Below are positions 1 through 9,102 of a stretch of DNA of 64,000 bases, piece after piece. The first letter of the stretch is position 1. Every line of letters begins with the position of its first letter. The stretch is from assembly GCF_009796805.1 (NCBI RefSeq), contig NZ_CP047029.1:1043501-1107500 (forward strand). The letters are read 5' to 3'. The notes beneath the pieces are model-generated. The model saw only the letters and a list, made by a program, of their open reading frames with translations. It was not told where the DNA came from and made no database searches. This DNA is from Algibacter sp. L1A34 (lineage in GTDB: Bacteria > Bacteroidota > Bacteroidia > Flavobacteriales > Flavobacteriaceae). A program made the translations under genes and the position numbers.

Positions 1-1236
1 GATATTAAAATGTTTTGCAAAAGCATAATCACGTTGATCGCCACATGGCACCGACATTACAGCTCCTGTACCGTAACCCGCTAAAACGTAATCGCCAATC
101 CAAATTGGAATTGGTTCTTTAGAAAAAGGATGCTCGGCATAAGCACCAGTAAATGCACCAGAAATTGTTTTTACATCGGCCATTCTATCGCGTTCGCTAC
201 GTTTTGCGGTTGCTAAAATATAAGCATCTACATCTGCTTTTTGTTCAGCAGTTGTGATTTTAGAAACTAAATCGTGTTCTGGAGCAAGCGTCATGAAAGA
301 GACTCCAAAAACAGTATCTGGCCTTGTTGTAAATACATCGATAACGGCATCGTTTTCTTTAACATTAAAAGTTACCGAAGCTCCAACAGATTTACCAATC
401 CAGTTACGCTGACTTTCTTTAAGTGAATCTGTCCAATCAATTTTATCTAAACCTTGAAGTAAACGTTCCGCGTAAGCAGAAATTCGCATACTCCATTGTG
501 TCATCTTTTTTCGCACTACAGAATGTCCGCCACGCTCGGAAACACCATTAACTATTTCGTCGTTCGCTAAAACCGTTCCTAATCCAGGACACCAGTTTAC
601 TTCAGTTTCAGCTAAATATGTTAATCTATATTGTAATAAAATTTCTTGTTGCTCTTTAGATGTATACGCCTTCCATTCTGCTGCTGTAAATGGTTCGATA
701 TTATCATCGCAAACCGCATTTACTGTAGCGTTTCCTTCTGCTTCAAAAATGGTAACTAAAGTTGAAATATCTTCAGCTTTATCGTTATCATTATTAAACC
801 AAGAGTTGAACAATTGAATAAAAACCCATTGTGTCCATTTGTAATAACTAGGATCGGATGTTCTTACCTCACGAGACCAATCGAAAGAAAAACCAATTTG
901 ATCTAACTGGCGACGGTATGTTTTAATATTATCGGCAGTAGTAACCGCAGGATGTTGCCCTGTTTGGATAGCGTACTGCTCGGCAGGTAAACCAAAACTA
1001 TCATACCCTTGCGGATGCAATACGTTAAAACCTTGATGACGCTTGTAACGTGCATAAATATCGGATGCGATATAACCTAACGGATGCCCAACGTGCAAGC
1101 CAGCTCCACTTGGGTAAGGGAACATATCTAGCACATAATATTTTGGTTTTTCACTTTGGTTTTCGGCTTTAAATGTTTGGTTGTCTGCCCAATATTTTTG
1201 CCACTTTTCTTCGATTTTATTGAAATCGTATATCAT
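1..1236 (-). CDS. leuS: Leucyl-tRNA synthetase, N-terminal 412 residues (cut by window edge)
   Basis: Class I aminoacyl-tRNA synthetase that charges tRNA-Leu in the cytoplasm. Reading back from the ATG at 1236 gives a protein starting [16 protein letters not shown]. It has the class I HIGH-type motif as HVGH near residue 48 ([16 protein letters not shown]) and then the inserted CP1 editing domain, including the TTRPDTVFG motif. The 3' part with the KMSKS loop lies beyond position 1, so the gene is partial only because of the window. A -7 box (TAAATTTG) sits at 1301-1294, about 57 bases before the start, and the leader holds a 9-bp hairpin (1264-1282). It is transcribed divergently from the EamA gene. 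Confidence 0.97.
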   Translation of the reverse strand, partial: MIYDFNKIEEKWQKYWADNQTFKAENQSEKPKYYVLDMFPYPSGAGLHVGHPLGYIASDIYARYKRHQGFNVLHPQGYDSFGLPAEQYAIQTGQHPAVTTADNIKTYRRQLDQIGFSFDWSREVRTSDPSYYKWTQWVFIQLFNSWFNNDNDKAEDISTLVTIFEAEGNATVNAVCDDNIEPFTAAEWKAYTSKEQQEILLQYRLTYLAETEVNWCPGLGTVLANDEIVNGVSERGGHSVVRKKMTQWSMRISAYAERLLQGLDKIDWTDSLKESQRNWIGKSVGASVTFNVKENDAVIDVFTTRPDTVFGVSFMTLAPEHDLVSKITTAEQKADVDAYILATAKRSERDRMADVKTISGAFTGAYAEHPFSKEPIPIWIGDYVLAGYGTGAVMSVPCGDQRDYAFAKHFNI

Positions 1237-1263
1237 CCTATATCTTGTTTTCGTATTACTATA

Positions 1264-1282
1264 AGGTGGTTTTTAAAACCGC
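1264..1282 (-). promoter_or_regulatory. Hairpin in the leuS 5' leader
   Basis: Inverted repeat of nine pairs (one G-U type) between the predicted leuS -7 box and the start codon. It is GC-rich against a very AT-rich background. No T-run follows, so it is not a simple terminator. Its role is unknown. Confidence 0.4.
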
Positions 1283-1293
1283 CATATTCGGCG

Positions 1294-1301
1294 CAAATTT
1301 A
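1294..1301 (-). promoter_or_regulatory. Predicted leuS promoter -7 box
   Basis: Reads TAAATTTG on the minus strand, matching the Bacteroidota -7 consensus TAnnTTTG. No clear -33 TTG lies at the usual distance. Confidence 0.5.
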
Positions 1302-1382
1302 CGTTTTATAAATCAACTTAAAAATCTTTTATTTTTATAAGTTAATTCACCCAAAAACTATGCTATATCAACATTATCCTTT

Positions 1383-1390
1383 TACTTTTG
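1383..1390 (+). promoter_or_regulatory. Predicted -7 box for the EamA transporter gene
   Basis: TACTTTTG matches TAnnTTTG exactly and lies 19 bases before the TTG start at 1410. I see no good -33 TTG. Confidence 0.5.
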
Positions 1391-1409
1391 TCCTTTAAAA
1401 TAGAACACA

Positions 1410-2324
1410 TTGAATTCTAATACTTATAAAGCCCATTTTGCACTTTTTAGCGCCAACCTTATTTACGGTGCAAACTATATTATAGCAAAAGGCATTATGC
1501 CACATAAAATTGGACCAACCGCTTTTGTTTTTATTCGTTTGGCTTGCTGCGCGATGCTATTTTGGGCATTAAAATTTTTGTTTGTAAAAGAAAAAGTAGA
1601 ACGTAAAGATTTTATACAATTAGGCCTTTGCGGTCTACTTGGAGCTGCTGCTAATATGATGTTTTTTTTTCACGGTATTAATTTAACATCACCTGTAGAT
1701 GCGTCTATAATAATGACCGTTACTCCTGTTATGGTTTTTATTTTTAGCTTCTTTATTTTGAAAGAACGCTTAACAAAAAACAAATTTATAGGCATTATAA
1801 TTGCCGGTATAGGCGCTATATTTTTAATCGCCTATGGAAATAAATCTACGGGAACAAGTTCTTTATTAGGTAATTCACTTGTGTTTTTAAATGCCTCAAG
1901 TTACGGCCTCTATCTAGTAATCGTTAAAACTTTAATGAAAAAATACCATTCCATAACGATTATTAGTTGGATGTTTTTATTCGGATTTATTTTTATTTTA
2001 CCATTCGCCTATCAACCTATAATAGATACTAATTTTGAGTCCTTTAGCACAAACACATATTTAGTTATTGGATATGTGGTTCTTTTTACAACTTTTTTCG
2101 CCTACTTACTTAATGTTTTTGCATTAAACCATGTTATGCCATCGGTTACCAGTAGCTATATTTATTTACAACCGGTAATTAGTTTTTTAATGGTAACTAT
2201 TTACGCTTATGTTTTAATGAAAGACGAATATGCACAAGATATTAACTTTGTAAAAATATTAAGTTGCCTTATGGTGGTAGCTGGCGTTTATATTATTAGT
2301 AAACCACCGAAGAAATTAGCTTAA
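1410..2324 (+). CDS. EamA/DMT-family inner-membrane transporter
   Basis: A 304-residue protein made almost entirely of about ten hydrophobic segments in two repeated halves, as in EamA (DUF6) drug/metabolite transporters. The first half has the family's small-residue-rich loops (SANLIYGANYIIAKG) and the second half begins near residue 155. The substrate cannot be told from sequence; relatives export amino acids, nucleosides or drugs. The start is TTG at 1410: no in-frame ATG lies near the N-terminus, and a -7 box sits just upstream. Monocistronic, with ftsX following after 109 bases. Confidence 0.88.
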   Translation: MNSNTYKAHFALFSANLIYGANYIIAKGIMPHKIGPTAFVFIRLACCAMLFWALKFLFVKEKVERKDFIQLGLCGLLGAAANMMFFFHGINLTSPVDASIIMTVTPVMVFIFSFFILKERLTKNKFIGIIIAGIGAIFLIAYGNKSTGTSSLLGNSLVFLNASSYGLYLVIVKTLMKKYHSITIISWMFLFGFIFILPFAYQPIIDTNFESFSTNTYLVIGYVVLFTTFFAYLLNVFALNHVMPSVTSSYIYLQPVISFLMVTIYAYVLMKDEYAQDINFVKILSCLMVVAGVYIISKPPKKLA

Positions 2325-2433
2325 TTTTTAGTACAAATTAAAGCCCAATAACAACAATTTCAATATGTTTCAGTTTATTTAAATGAAGATTCACTATTCT
2401 TTATTATTTTTACAGTATTAATCGACATCTTTT

Positions 2434-3312
2434 ATGAGTTCATCTTTTGAAAAACATCAAAAACGCAGACTAATTTCATCGTATTTCTCGGTGGTTTTAA
2501 GTATTGCTTTAGTATTATTTTTACTAGGACTTTTAGGTATGTTGGTACTGAACGCCAAAAAAGTTTCCGATCATTTTAAAGAACAAGTAGTTCTTACAAT
2601 TTATTTGAAAGATTCGGCTAAAGATGTTGAAACCAAACAGCTTGAAAAAAGTTTGGCTATGGCCGATTATGTAAAATCTACCGAATATGTATCTAAAGAA
2701 CAGGCTGCCGAATTTATGAAAGCTGAAAACGGTGAAGATTTTATGGATTTTGTGGGTTACAATCCATTGCAAAATTCGATTGATGTACACTTAAAAGCAG
2801 ACTTTGTAACATCGGAACATCTAGAAAAAATTTCAGCGGAAGCTATAAATAAAAACTTTGTAGAAGAAGTAACCTATGATAACGACTTGGTGAACCTTAT
2901 GAACGATAACGTTAAAAAAATTAGTTTTTGGGTTTTAGTGATCAGTGGTATCTTCACGCTTATTGCTGTGTTATTAATAAATAGTTCCATCCGTTTGGCA
3001 GTATATTCTAAACGATTCACCATAAAAACCATGCAAATGGTTGGAGCGACGAAACGGTTTATTAGACGTCCATTTATTTGGAAAAGCGTTCGTTTAGGTA
3101 TTATTGGTGCTATACTCGCTTTAATAGGTATGGCTATTGTTTTATATTATTTAAACAAAACTTTTGCAGAGTTAGAATTACTAAGTAACCCGATTTTAAT
3201 AGCTATTTTATTTGGTGCTATTTTCGCGCTTGGCATTTTAATAACATGGATAAGCACACATTTTGCGACACAACGTTTCTTGAATTTAAAAACAGACGAG
3301 CTGTATTATTAA
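2434..3312 (+). CDS. ftsX: Cell division protein FtsX
   Basis: Inner-membrane partner of the ATPase FtsE. In other bacteria FtsEX transmits cytosolic ATP hydrolysis to periplasmic murein hydrolases at the septum. The 292 residues show the FtsX topology: one N-terminal membrane segment (about 18-40), a periplasmic domain to about residue 165, then three membrane segments. The cytoplasmic loop contains the family signature KTMQMVGATKRFIRRPF. ftsE is not adjacent. The next genes (trpB, glycerate kinase) interrupt what in relatives is, as I recall, a ftsX-DUF3098-uppP-truB run. Confidence 0.95.
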   Translation: MSSSFEKHQKRRLISSYFSVVLSIALVLFLLGLLGMLVLNAKKVSDHFKEQVVLTIYLKDSAKDVETKQLEKSLAMADYVKSTEYVSKEQAAEFMKAENGEDFMDFVGYNPLQNSIDVHLKADFVTSEHLEKISAEAINKNFVEEVTYDNDLVNLMNDNVKKISFWVLVISGIFTLIAVLLINSSIRLAVYSKRFTIKTMQMVGATKRFIRRPFIWKSVRLGIIGAILALIGMAIVLYYLNKTFAELELLSNPILIAILFGAIFALGILITWISTHFATQRFLNLKTDELYY

Positions 3313-3352
3313 ATACAAGCCTTATATTTAGTTACTATAAAAAATCATAACA

Positions 3353-4555
3353 ATGTCTAAAAACTATTTCAAAAACAACCCTGATAAAGATGGGTTTTTC
3401 GGAACATACGGAGGCGCATTTATTCCGCCTAATTTAGAAGAAGAAATGAAAAAAATTAATGATGCTTACTTCTCAATAAGTAAATCTCATAAATTTATTA
3501 CAGAACTACGACAAATAAGGAAACATTTTCAAGGCAGACCAACACCTGTTTATCATTGCAGTAGGTTATCTGAAAAATATGGCGGTCAGATTTATTTAAA
3601 AAGAGAAGATTTAAATCATACAGGCGCGCATAAATTAAACCACTGTATGGGTGAAGCTTTACTGGCAAAACATATGGGCAAGAAAAAGCTAATTGCGGAA
3701 ACCGGAGCCGGCCAGCACGGTGTGGCATTAGCTACTGCAGCCGCATATTTTGGTTTGGAGTGCGAAATCCATATGGGTGAAGTTGATATAGCTAAAGAAT
3801 ATCCAAATGTGCAAAAAATGAAAGTTTTAGGCACCACCGTAATACCAGTTACTCATGGTTTAAAAACGTTAAAAGAAGCTGTAGACAGTGCTTTTGAAGC
3901 TTATTTAAAAGACCCTATAAATTCCATATATTGTATTGGCTCTGTAGTTGGGCCACACCCATTCCCTATGATGGTAAGAGATTTTCAACGTGTTGTAGGT
4001 ATCGAAGCTAAAGATCAATTTTTTGAAATGACGGGAGAATTACCAGATAACGTTGTGGCCTGCGTTGGTGGAGGCAGTAATGCTATGGGTATTTTTTCTG
4101 CATTTTTATTTGATGATGAATGTGCACTTTATGGTATTGAACCTGGTGGAACATCTTTTAAAATGGGCGAACACGCAGCAACAATGACTTTAGGTAAACC
4201 AGGTACTATCCACGGTTTTAAATGTTATGTTTTACAAGATGAAAATGGAGAACCAGCACCCGTGCACTCTATTGCTAGTGGGTTAGATTATCCTGGAGTT
4301 GGACCAGAACACAGTATGTTAAAAGATTTAGAAAAAGTAACTTACGATTCTATTACAGACAAAGAATGTATTGATGCATTTTTTGAATTAAGCCGCTTAG
4401 AAGGTATTATTCCGGCTTTAGAAAGCTCGCATGCGGTTGCATACGCCTTAAAACTAGCTAAGAAAAACCCAAAACAATCTATTTTAGTAAATTTAAGTGG
4501 TAGAGGAGATAAGGATTTAGATTATATTATTGATACTTATGGCATACCAGATTAA
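3353..4555 (+). CDS. trpB: Tryptophan synthase beta chain-like protein (stand-alone)
   Basis: PLP enzyme of fold type II that joins L-serine and indole to make tryptophan. Key residues are visible: PLP lysine K94 in NHTGAHK, catalytic glutamate E116 in AETGAGQHG, the GGGSNA phosphate loop, [11 protein letters not shown], and SGRGDKD near the C-terminus. The length (400) is normal. No trp pathway gene is nearby. The segment around residues 141-153 reads [13 protein letters not shown], so Lys148 aligns by eye with Arg141 of the Salmonella enzyme (ERQ there). This may be a second, TrpA-independent TrpB or a related beta-replacement enzyme. A TATATTTA box lies about 27 bases upstream. Confidence 0.85.
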   Translation: MSKNYFKNNPDKDGFFGTYGGAFIPPNLEEEMKKINDAYFSISKSHKFITELRQIRKHFQGRPTPVYHCSRLSEKYGGQIYLKREDLNHTGAHKLNHCMGEALLAKHMGKKKLIAETGAGQHGVALATAAAYFGLECEIHMGEVDIAKEYPNVQKMKVLGTTVIPVTHGLKTLKEAVDSAFEAYLKDPINSIYCIGSVVGPHPFPMMVRDFQRVVGIEAKDQFFEMTGELPDNVVACVGGGSNAMGIFSAFLFDDECALYGIEPGGTSFKMGEHAATMTLGKPGTIHGFKCYVLQDENGEPAPVHSIASGLDYPGVGPEHSMLKDLEKVTYDSITDKECIDAFFELSRLEGIIPALESSHAVAYALKLAKKNPKQSILVNLSGRGDKDLDYIIDTYGIPD

Positions 4556-4640
4556 AAAAAAGTAAATACACTTAACAAAATTTAAGAAATAAAAACAGTT
4601 ACTTTGCTTTTTAGTAAAAATTAAGGGAGATATAATTACT

Positions 4641-4895
4641 ATGGGAGATAAAAAACAAAAAGACGCAGTAAAAGCCACATTTGTATTTGGTAAAAAAAAC
4701 TATAAATTCATGTTTATTGGTCTAGCTATTATTGCACTTGGTTTTATTTTAATGTCTGGTGGTGGTAGCGACGATCCTGCTGTTTTTAACCCAGAAATAT
4801 TTAGCTGGAGACGTATCCGTTTGGCACCAATGCTTATTCTTATTGGGTTTGGTATTCAAGTTTATGCTATTTTATTGAATCCGGATAAGAAGTAA
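4641..4895 (+). CDS. DUF3098 family small membrane protein
   Basis: An 84-residue protein with two hydrophobic segments (about 24-40 and 62-78) separated by a short loop containing SGGGSDDPAVFNPEIFSW, the recognisable core of DUF3098. The function is unknown. In flavobacteria this gene usually lies between ftsX and uppP, which suggests a link to cell-envelope growth. Here trpB lies before it and an antiparallel glycerate kinase after it. Confidence 0.85.
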   Translation: MGDKKQKDAVKATFVFGKKNYKFMFIGLAIIALGFILMSGGGSDDPAVFNPEIFSWRRIRLAPMLILIGFGIQVYAILLNPDKK

Positions 4896-4970
4896 AACTT
4901 CTTGATTAATTCCTTATTTTGAATGATATGATTTCTCTTATCGTCGAAATGATGGAAGTATTTTAAAACA

Positions 4971-6104
4971 TCAAGTTGATTGCTGTAAATGTTCGGCAAA
5001 CGTTTTAGCCATTTTTTCAACATAACTTTTGGAGTTCCTCATAGCATCATTTAAATTTTTAGCATAATTCATAACGGCATCGGCATATTCTATTCCGAAA
5101 TCTTTTACATCCTTTCCTTCCAAATCTATAGCACCACAAAACGCAGCCACTTTTATCTGTTTCGCTTTCGCGGAAGATAGCACGCCTTGTATCGTTTTCC
5201 CAGACATGGTTTGAGTATCGAGCTTACCTTCTCCTGTAATAATCCAATCGGCATGATCCAATTGTTCATCGAAATTTGCTAAATCCTTAATAAGCTGAAT
5301 ACCGCGCTCTAAAGTGCCTTTTAAAAATACTTTTGATGCAATCCCCATACCTCCAGCGGCTCCTGCACCTTGAGTTTTTTGAGCATCGATGCCAAAAACG
5401 GCGTCTATAATTTTTGAAAACGATTTCAAACCTTCATTTAACATTTTAATATCGTCCGTGTTTGCACTTTTTTGAGCAGCGTAAACCTCAGCAGCTCCGT
5501 ATTTTCCGTATAACGGATTGGTAACATCGCAGGCCACTTTAAAACTGACTTCGCTAATATTTGGATGTACATTGGTAACATCAATCGATTTAATTTTCGA
5601 TAAATTAGCTCCAATGGGTTTTACCTCCTTTTCATTTTTATCTAAAAAACGATAACCTAAAGCAGTTGCCATACCAATGCCACAATCGTTGGTTGCACTC
5701 CCACCAATACCTAAAATAATGGTTTTAGCTCCCTTATTTAATGCATCCACAATCATATCGCCAGTACCAAGTGTTGTTGCATTTTTACAGTCGAATTCTT
5801 TACGCTTTAAAAGTTTTAAACCCGAAGCTTCAGCCATTTCAATAAATGCCGTTTTAGAATCTTCAGCATATAAATAAGATGCCATTACCGGTTGAAAGAA
5901 AGGATTATTTACCTCAATGGAAACTACCTTACCTTTTAAATAATAATTAACCACTTCTATGGTTCCATCTCCGCCGTCTGCTAAAGGCAGTTTAACAATA
6001 CTCACTTCTGGCATTACAGTTTTAATTCCTGCTTCAACAGCACTGCAAAACTCTAAACCTGTTAAAGAATTTTTAAACTTATCTGGCGCTAGTATAATTT
6101 TCAT
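4971..6104 (-). CDS. Glycerate kinase, GlxK/GarK family
   Basis: Phosphorylates D-glycerate to phosphoglycerate, feeding glycolysis from glyoxylate or serine breakdown. The N-terminus MKIILAPDKFKNSL, the motif LADGGDGT, the glycine-rich LGIGGSATNDCGIGMATALG and the C-terminal WIITGEGKLDTQT are diagnostic. Length 377 is normal. It is the only minus-strand gene between ftsX and the TonB-like protein, which suggests it was inserted into a conserved plus-strand neighbourhood. Its coding sequence contains one copy of the decamer GCTTTCGCGG (5164-5173). Confidence 0.95.
   Translation of the reverse strand: MKIILAPDKFKNSLTGLEFCSAVEAGIKTVMPEVSIVKLPLADGGDGTIEVVNYYLKGKVVSIEVNNPFFQPVMASYLYAEDSKTAFIEMAEASGLKLLKRKEFDCKNATTLGTGDMIVDALNKGAKTIILGIGGSATNDCGIGMATALGYRFLDKNEKEVKPIGANLSKIKSIDVTNVHPNISEVSFKVACDVTNPLYGKYGAAEVYAAQKSANTDDIKMLNEGLKSFSKIIDAVFGIDAQKTQGAGAAGGMGIASKVFLKGTLERGIQLIKDLANFDEQLDHADWIITGEGKLDTQTMSGKTIQGVLSSAKAKQIKVAAFCGAIDLEGKDVKDFGIEYADAVMNYAKNLNDAMRNSKSYVEKMAKTFAEHLQQST
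5164..5173 (+). repeat. Polar decamer GCTTTCGCGG, copy 1
   Basis: Inside the glycerate kinase gene on its non-coding strand. The match to copy 2 extends to 17 bases (GTTTCGCTTTCGCGGAA). Confidence 0.6.
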
Positions 6105-6206
6105 ATATATTTAATAATTCCTCCTTGTTTTTCCGAAATTAGAGATTCTACTTTTAAAGTATAAAATTTTTATAAGATTATCATGACGATACTACGCCAA
6201 TTTTAA

Positions 6207-6214
6207 TATTTTTG
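6207..6214 (+). promoter_or_regulatory. Predicted uppP -7 box, leaderless start
   Basis: TATTTTTG matches TAnnTTTG and ends only 4 bases before the uppP ATG at 6219. Transcription should begin at or next to the start codon. Confidence 0.55.
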
Positions 6215-6218
6215 CGCC

Positions 6219-7013
6219 ATGGAAATAATAGATGCAATTATACTGGGTATTATTCAAGGACTTACCGAATTTCTACCCGTTTCGTCAAGTGGACATTTAG
6301 AAATAGGAAAAGCCATTTTAGGCGATACTCAAGTAGCAGAACAAAGTTTACTTTTTACGGTAGTACTTCACTTTGCAACAGCTTTGAGTACCATTGTGGT
6401 TTTTAGAAAAGATATTTTGAGTCTTATACAAGGCGCGCTTAAATTTAAATGGAACGAGGATTTGCAATTTATTTCCAAGATTGCAATTTCTATGATACCG
6501 GCCGTAATTGTTGGTTTATTTTTTGAAGAACAATTAGAATCTCTTTTTGGCGGTAATATTCTATTAGTAGGTTGCATGTTAATTGTTACAGCTATTTTAC
6601 TTTACTTAGCAGATAAAGCCAAGGACACCAATAAAAACGTAACCTTTAAAAATGCTTTTATAATTGGTATATCTCAAGCCATTGCCATGTTACCAGGTAT
6701 TTCGCGTTCTGGAGCTACTATTTCTACGTCGGTTTTACTTGGAAACGATAAAACAAAAGCAGCACGTTTTTCTTTTTTAATGGTTGTACCTTTAATTTTT
6801 GGTAAAATTGCTAAAGATGTTATAAGCGGTGATTTAGCTTACGATAGCGGAAACTTCACTGCACTTTCTATTGGTTTTGTTGCAGCTTTTATTGCAGGTT
6901 TGTTTGCTTGTACTTGGATGATTTCTTTAGTAAAGAAAAGCAAACTATCCTACTTTGCTATTTACTGCCTAATTGTTGGAATTATTGCCATTACTTATTC
7001 TTTATTAAATTAA
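6219..7013 (+). CDS. uppP: Undecaprenyl-diphosphatase UppP (BacA)
   Basis: Integral membrane phosphatase that recycles undecaprenyl pyrophosphate to the monophosphate carrier used for peptidoglycan and surface polysaccharides. The first motif, QGLTEFLPVSSSGHLEIG, holds the conserved glutamate, serine and histidine; the second is PGISRSGATIS, holding the essential arginine. It has about eight membrane segments and a normal length (264). The start at 6219 is fixed by the -7 box immediately upstream. One base separates its stop from truB, so the two form an operon. Confidence 0.97.
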   Translation: MEIIDAIILGIIQGLTEFLPVSSSGHLEIGKAILGDTQVAEQSLLFTVVLHFATALSTIVVFRKDILSLIQGALKFKWNEDLQFISKIAISMIPAVIVGLFFEEQLESLFGGNILLVGCMLIVTAILLYLADKAKDTNKNVTFKNAFIIGISQAIAMLPGISRSGATISTSVLLGNDKTKAARFSFLMVVPLIFGKIAKDVISGDLAYDSGNFTALSIGFVAAFIAGLFACTWMISLVKKSKLSYFAIYCLIVGIIAITYSLLN

Positions 7014-7014
7014 G

Positions 7015-7707
7015 ATGAAAACAGCCGACGATTACCAGGCGGGTCAAGTTCTATTGATCGATAAGCCACTAACATGGACTTCTTTTCAGGTGGTTAATAA
7101 ACTCCGTTGGGAAATTCGCCAGGCTTTCAATATTAAAAAAATAAAAGTTGGCCACGCTGGAACTTTAGATCCTTTAGCCACTGGCTTATTGGTGATTTGT
7201 ACCGGAAAAATGACCAAGCAGATTGACACCTTTCAAGGACAAATAAAAGAATACACAGGTACTTTTGTTTTAGGAGGCACAACGCCATCTTACGACTTGG
7301 AATCTGAAGTAAATGAAACCTTTGAAACCAGCCATATTACAGAAGATTTAATTTATGGCACTACTGCACAATTCATTGGTGATATTGAACAGTTTCCACC
7401 TATCTTTTCAGCATTAAAAAAAGATGGAAAACGCTTATACGAATACGCTCGTGCCGGCGAAACAGTTGAAATTAAATCGAGAAAAATAAATGTTTCAGAA
7501 TTTGAAATCACCAAAATTGATGATTTAAATATTGATTTCAGAATAGTTTGTAGCAAAGGGACTTACATTCGCTCTTTGGCACACGATTTTGGAAAAGCAT
7601 TACAATCTGGAGCCCACTTATCTGTTTTACGCAGAACAAAAATTGGTGATTTTAATGTGAATGATGGAGACTCTATCGAAGGCTTCATCGCATCGCTAAA
7701 AGTCTAA
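7015..7707 (+). CDS. truB: tRNA pseudouridine(55) synthase TruB
   Basis: Makes pseudouridine 55 in the T-loop of tRNAs. The family signature KVGHAGTLDPLATGLLVICTG contains the catalytic aspartate (near residue 48), and CSKGTYIRSLAHDFG is the conserved motif near residue 185. At 230 residues it lacks the C-terminal PUA extension of longer family members, as is common in Bacteroidota. It lies one base after uppP in the same operon. Confidence 0.97.
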   Translation: MKTADDYQAGQVLLIDKPLTWTSFQVVNKLRWEIRQAFNIKKIKVGHAGTLDPLATGLLVICTGKMTKQIDTFQGQIKEYTGTFVLGGTTPSYDLESEVNETFETSHITEDLIYGTTAQFIGDIEQFPPIFSALKKDGKRLYEYARAGETVEIKSRKINVSEFEITKIDDLNIDFRIVCSKGTYIRSLAHDFGKALQSGAHLSVLRRTKIGDFNVNDGDSIEGFIASLKV

Positions 7708-7759
7708 GTTCATCATTTTTACGTATATTTATTAATTAAAAGCTCCTAAATTCATCGAT

Positions 7760-8485
7760 TTGAACCTAACAGATCAACATAAAGCCCTACTTATCACGCT
7801 TCTAATTGCTGGAACCGTAGTGCTTACCGTATTCAATATTGGGCTTAAACAACAATATGATTTAGCTTCTGAAAGTTATTACGAATTAGAGCCTGAAAAA
7901 GAACTACTCCCTGAAGAAATTAAAATATTGGAAAGCTTAGAAAAGCTTAGTAATGCTAAAGCAGAAACTAATTCGGCATTTAACGAAACACAAAAGAGCA
8001 AACATTTTGCTCAAGCTTATAAAACCCTCGCTCCACCAGAGGATTATGTCCCACAAAACCAAAATAGCTCTGAGAACTCAGATGACTCTGACAATTCTTA
8101 CACTAAGAAATATAAAGCAATAGATTCTAAACTTAATAAAGAGCAATTATCATCTTTTAATAAAGTAAATGATTTATTGAAAAAACAAAAAGATGAAGGA
8201 AATAATTCTAAAAGCACAATAAGTTACTCGTTATCTAATAGAAAAAAAATATTTATTCCTATTCCCGTTTATCTTTGTGAAGTAGATGGTAAGGTTGTTA
8301 TAAACATCTCTGTTAATTCTAACGGAAATGTTATGGAAGCTTATGTTAACTCGTCTTCAAACTCATCCAACGATTGTTTAATAAAACATGCCTTGGAATA
8401 CGCTAAAAAATCGAAATTTAGTAGTGATGGTTCCAAGGCATCTCAAATTGGAAGTATTACTTTTAATTTTATCGGTAAAAGCTAA
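7760..8485 (+). CDS. Membrane-anchored protein with TonB-like C-terminal region
   Basis: A 241-residue protein with one N-terminal membrane segment (about 8-27: LLITLLIAGTVVLTVFNIG), a charged, low-complexity Asn/Ser/Lys-rich middle, and a C-terminal domain (about 155-241) with the pattern VVINISVNSNGNVMEAYV...CLIKHALEYAKKSKF. This resembles the C-terminal domain of TonB energy transducers. I infer a periplasmic, inner-membrane-anchored TonB relative, but the proline-rich spacer of true TonB is missing. The start is a TTG; no in-frame ATG is available. It follows truB by 52 bases, and its stop overlaps the convergent thioredoxin-like gene by 4 bases. Confidence 0.6.
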   Translation: MNLTDQHKALLITLLIAGTVVLTVFNIGLKQQYDLASESYYELEPEKELLPEEIKILESLEKLSNAKAETNSAFNETQKSKHFAQAYKTLAPPEDYVPQNQNSSENSDDSDNSYTKKYKAIDSKLNKEQLSSFNKVNDLLKKQKDEGNNSKSTISYSLSNRKKIFIPIPVYLCEVDGKVVINISVNSNGNVMEAYVNSSSNSSNDCLIKHALEYAKKSKFSSDGSKASQIGSITFNFIGKS

Positions 8486-9102
8486 ACTGATGTAACTGGA
8501 CTTACTTCCGAAAGTATTTTAGTTACATCTTTTATAATATTTTGCCCCTTATCCTTATTATACCAATACTGTAAATCTTCTTTAAATTCTGGAGTTAAAC
8601 TACCATTTTCGGCCTTAAACCTGTTAACCAAATTAGTAGCTTCGCTTGGTCTTGGCCCAAAGGTATTTAAAACTTTACCTGTAGCATTATCAATCATAAT
8701 TACTTTAGGAATAGCACGACCTCCGTTTGTTAAAAAAGCATCTATAAGCTCCAAATTTTCATCACGAAGCACTACTTTCATATCAATATTGTCATTTAAT
8801 TCTGCTATCTTATTAATAGCAGGTAAAACATGAGCTGCGTCACCACACCAACTTTCGGTAATTACTAACCAAGTCGATTTTTGACTAAAAGCTTCAATTT
8901 GCTTTTTATCATCTTCAGAAATTTTAATAGTTTTATCCCAACGCTTCATACGTTTATCGTTAAGCTTAGTATAACCAGCTAAATCCGCATTTTGTTCTGG
9001 ACCCGTATTCGCATTTTTTTCTACTAATTGCTTAACCAAATCTCTATATGCTTGGTAGCTAATACTGTTTTTTAATCCTGAATTTATAATAGCGTTGCTC
9101 AT
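8482..9102 (-). CDS. Thioredoxin-fold family protein (single-cysteine WCGDA motif)
   Basis: A 206-residue soluble protein matching the thioredoxin-like family with SWCGDAAHVLPAINKIAEL (about residues 84-102), probably Thioredoxin_9. The active-site motif has one cysteine (WCGD) instead of CxxC. The cis-proline region reads RAIPKVIMID. Without the second cysteine it cannot do classical dithiol exchange; a monothiol or sensing role is possible. No signal peptide, so cytoplasmic. A -7 box (TAATTTTG) lies at 9131-9124. Confidence 0.8.
   Translation of the reverse strand: MSNAIINSGLKNSISYQAYRDLVKQLVEKNANTGPEQNADLAGYTKLNDKRMKRWDKTIKISEDDKKQIEAFSQKSTWLVITESWCGDAAHVLPAINKIAELNDNIDMKVVLRDENLELIDAFLTNGGRAIPKVIMIDNATGKVLNTFGPRPSEATNLVNRFKAENGSLTPEFKEDLQYWYNKDKGQNIIKDVTKILSEVSPVTSV

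Noticed and set aside
4971-6104. Glycerate kinase as a recent transfer
   Set aside because: It interrupts a plus-strand neighbourhood, but its composition looks like its neighbours' and there are no flanking repeats or mobile-element traces.
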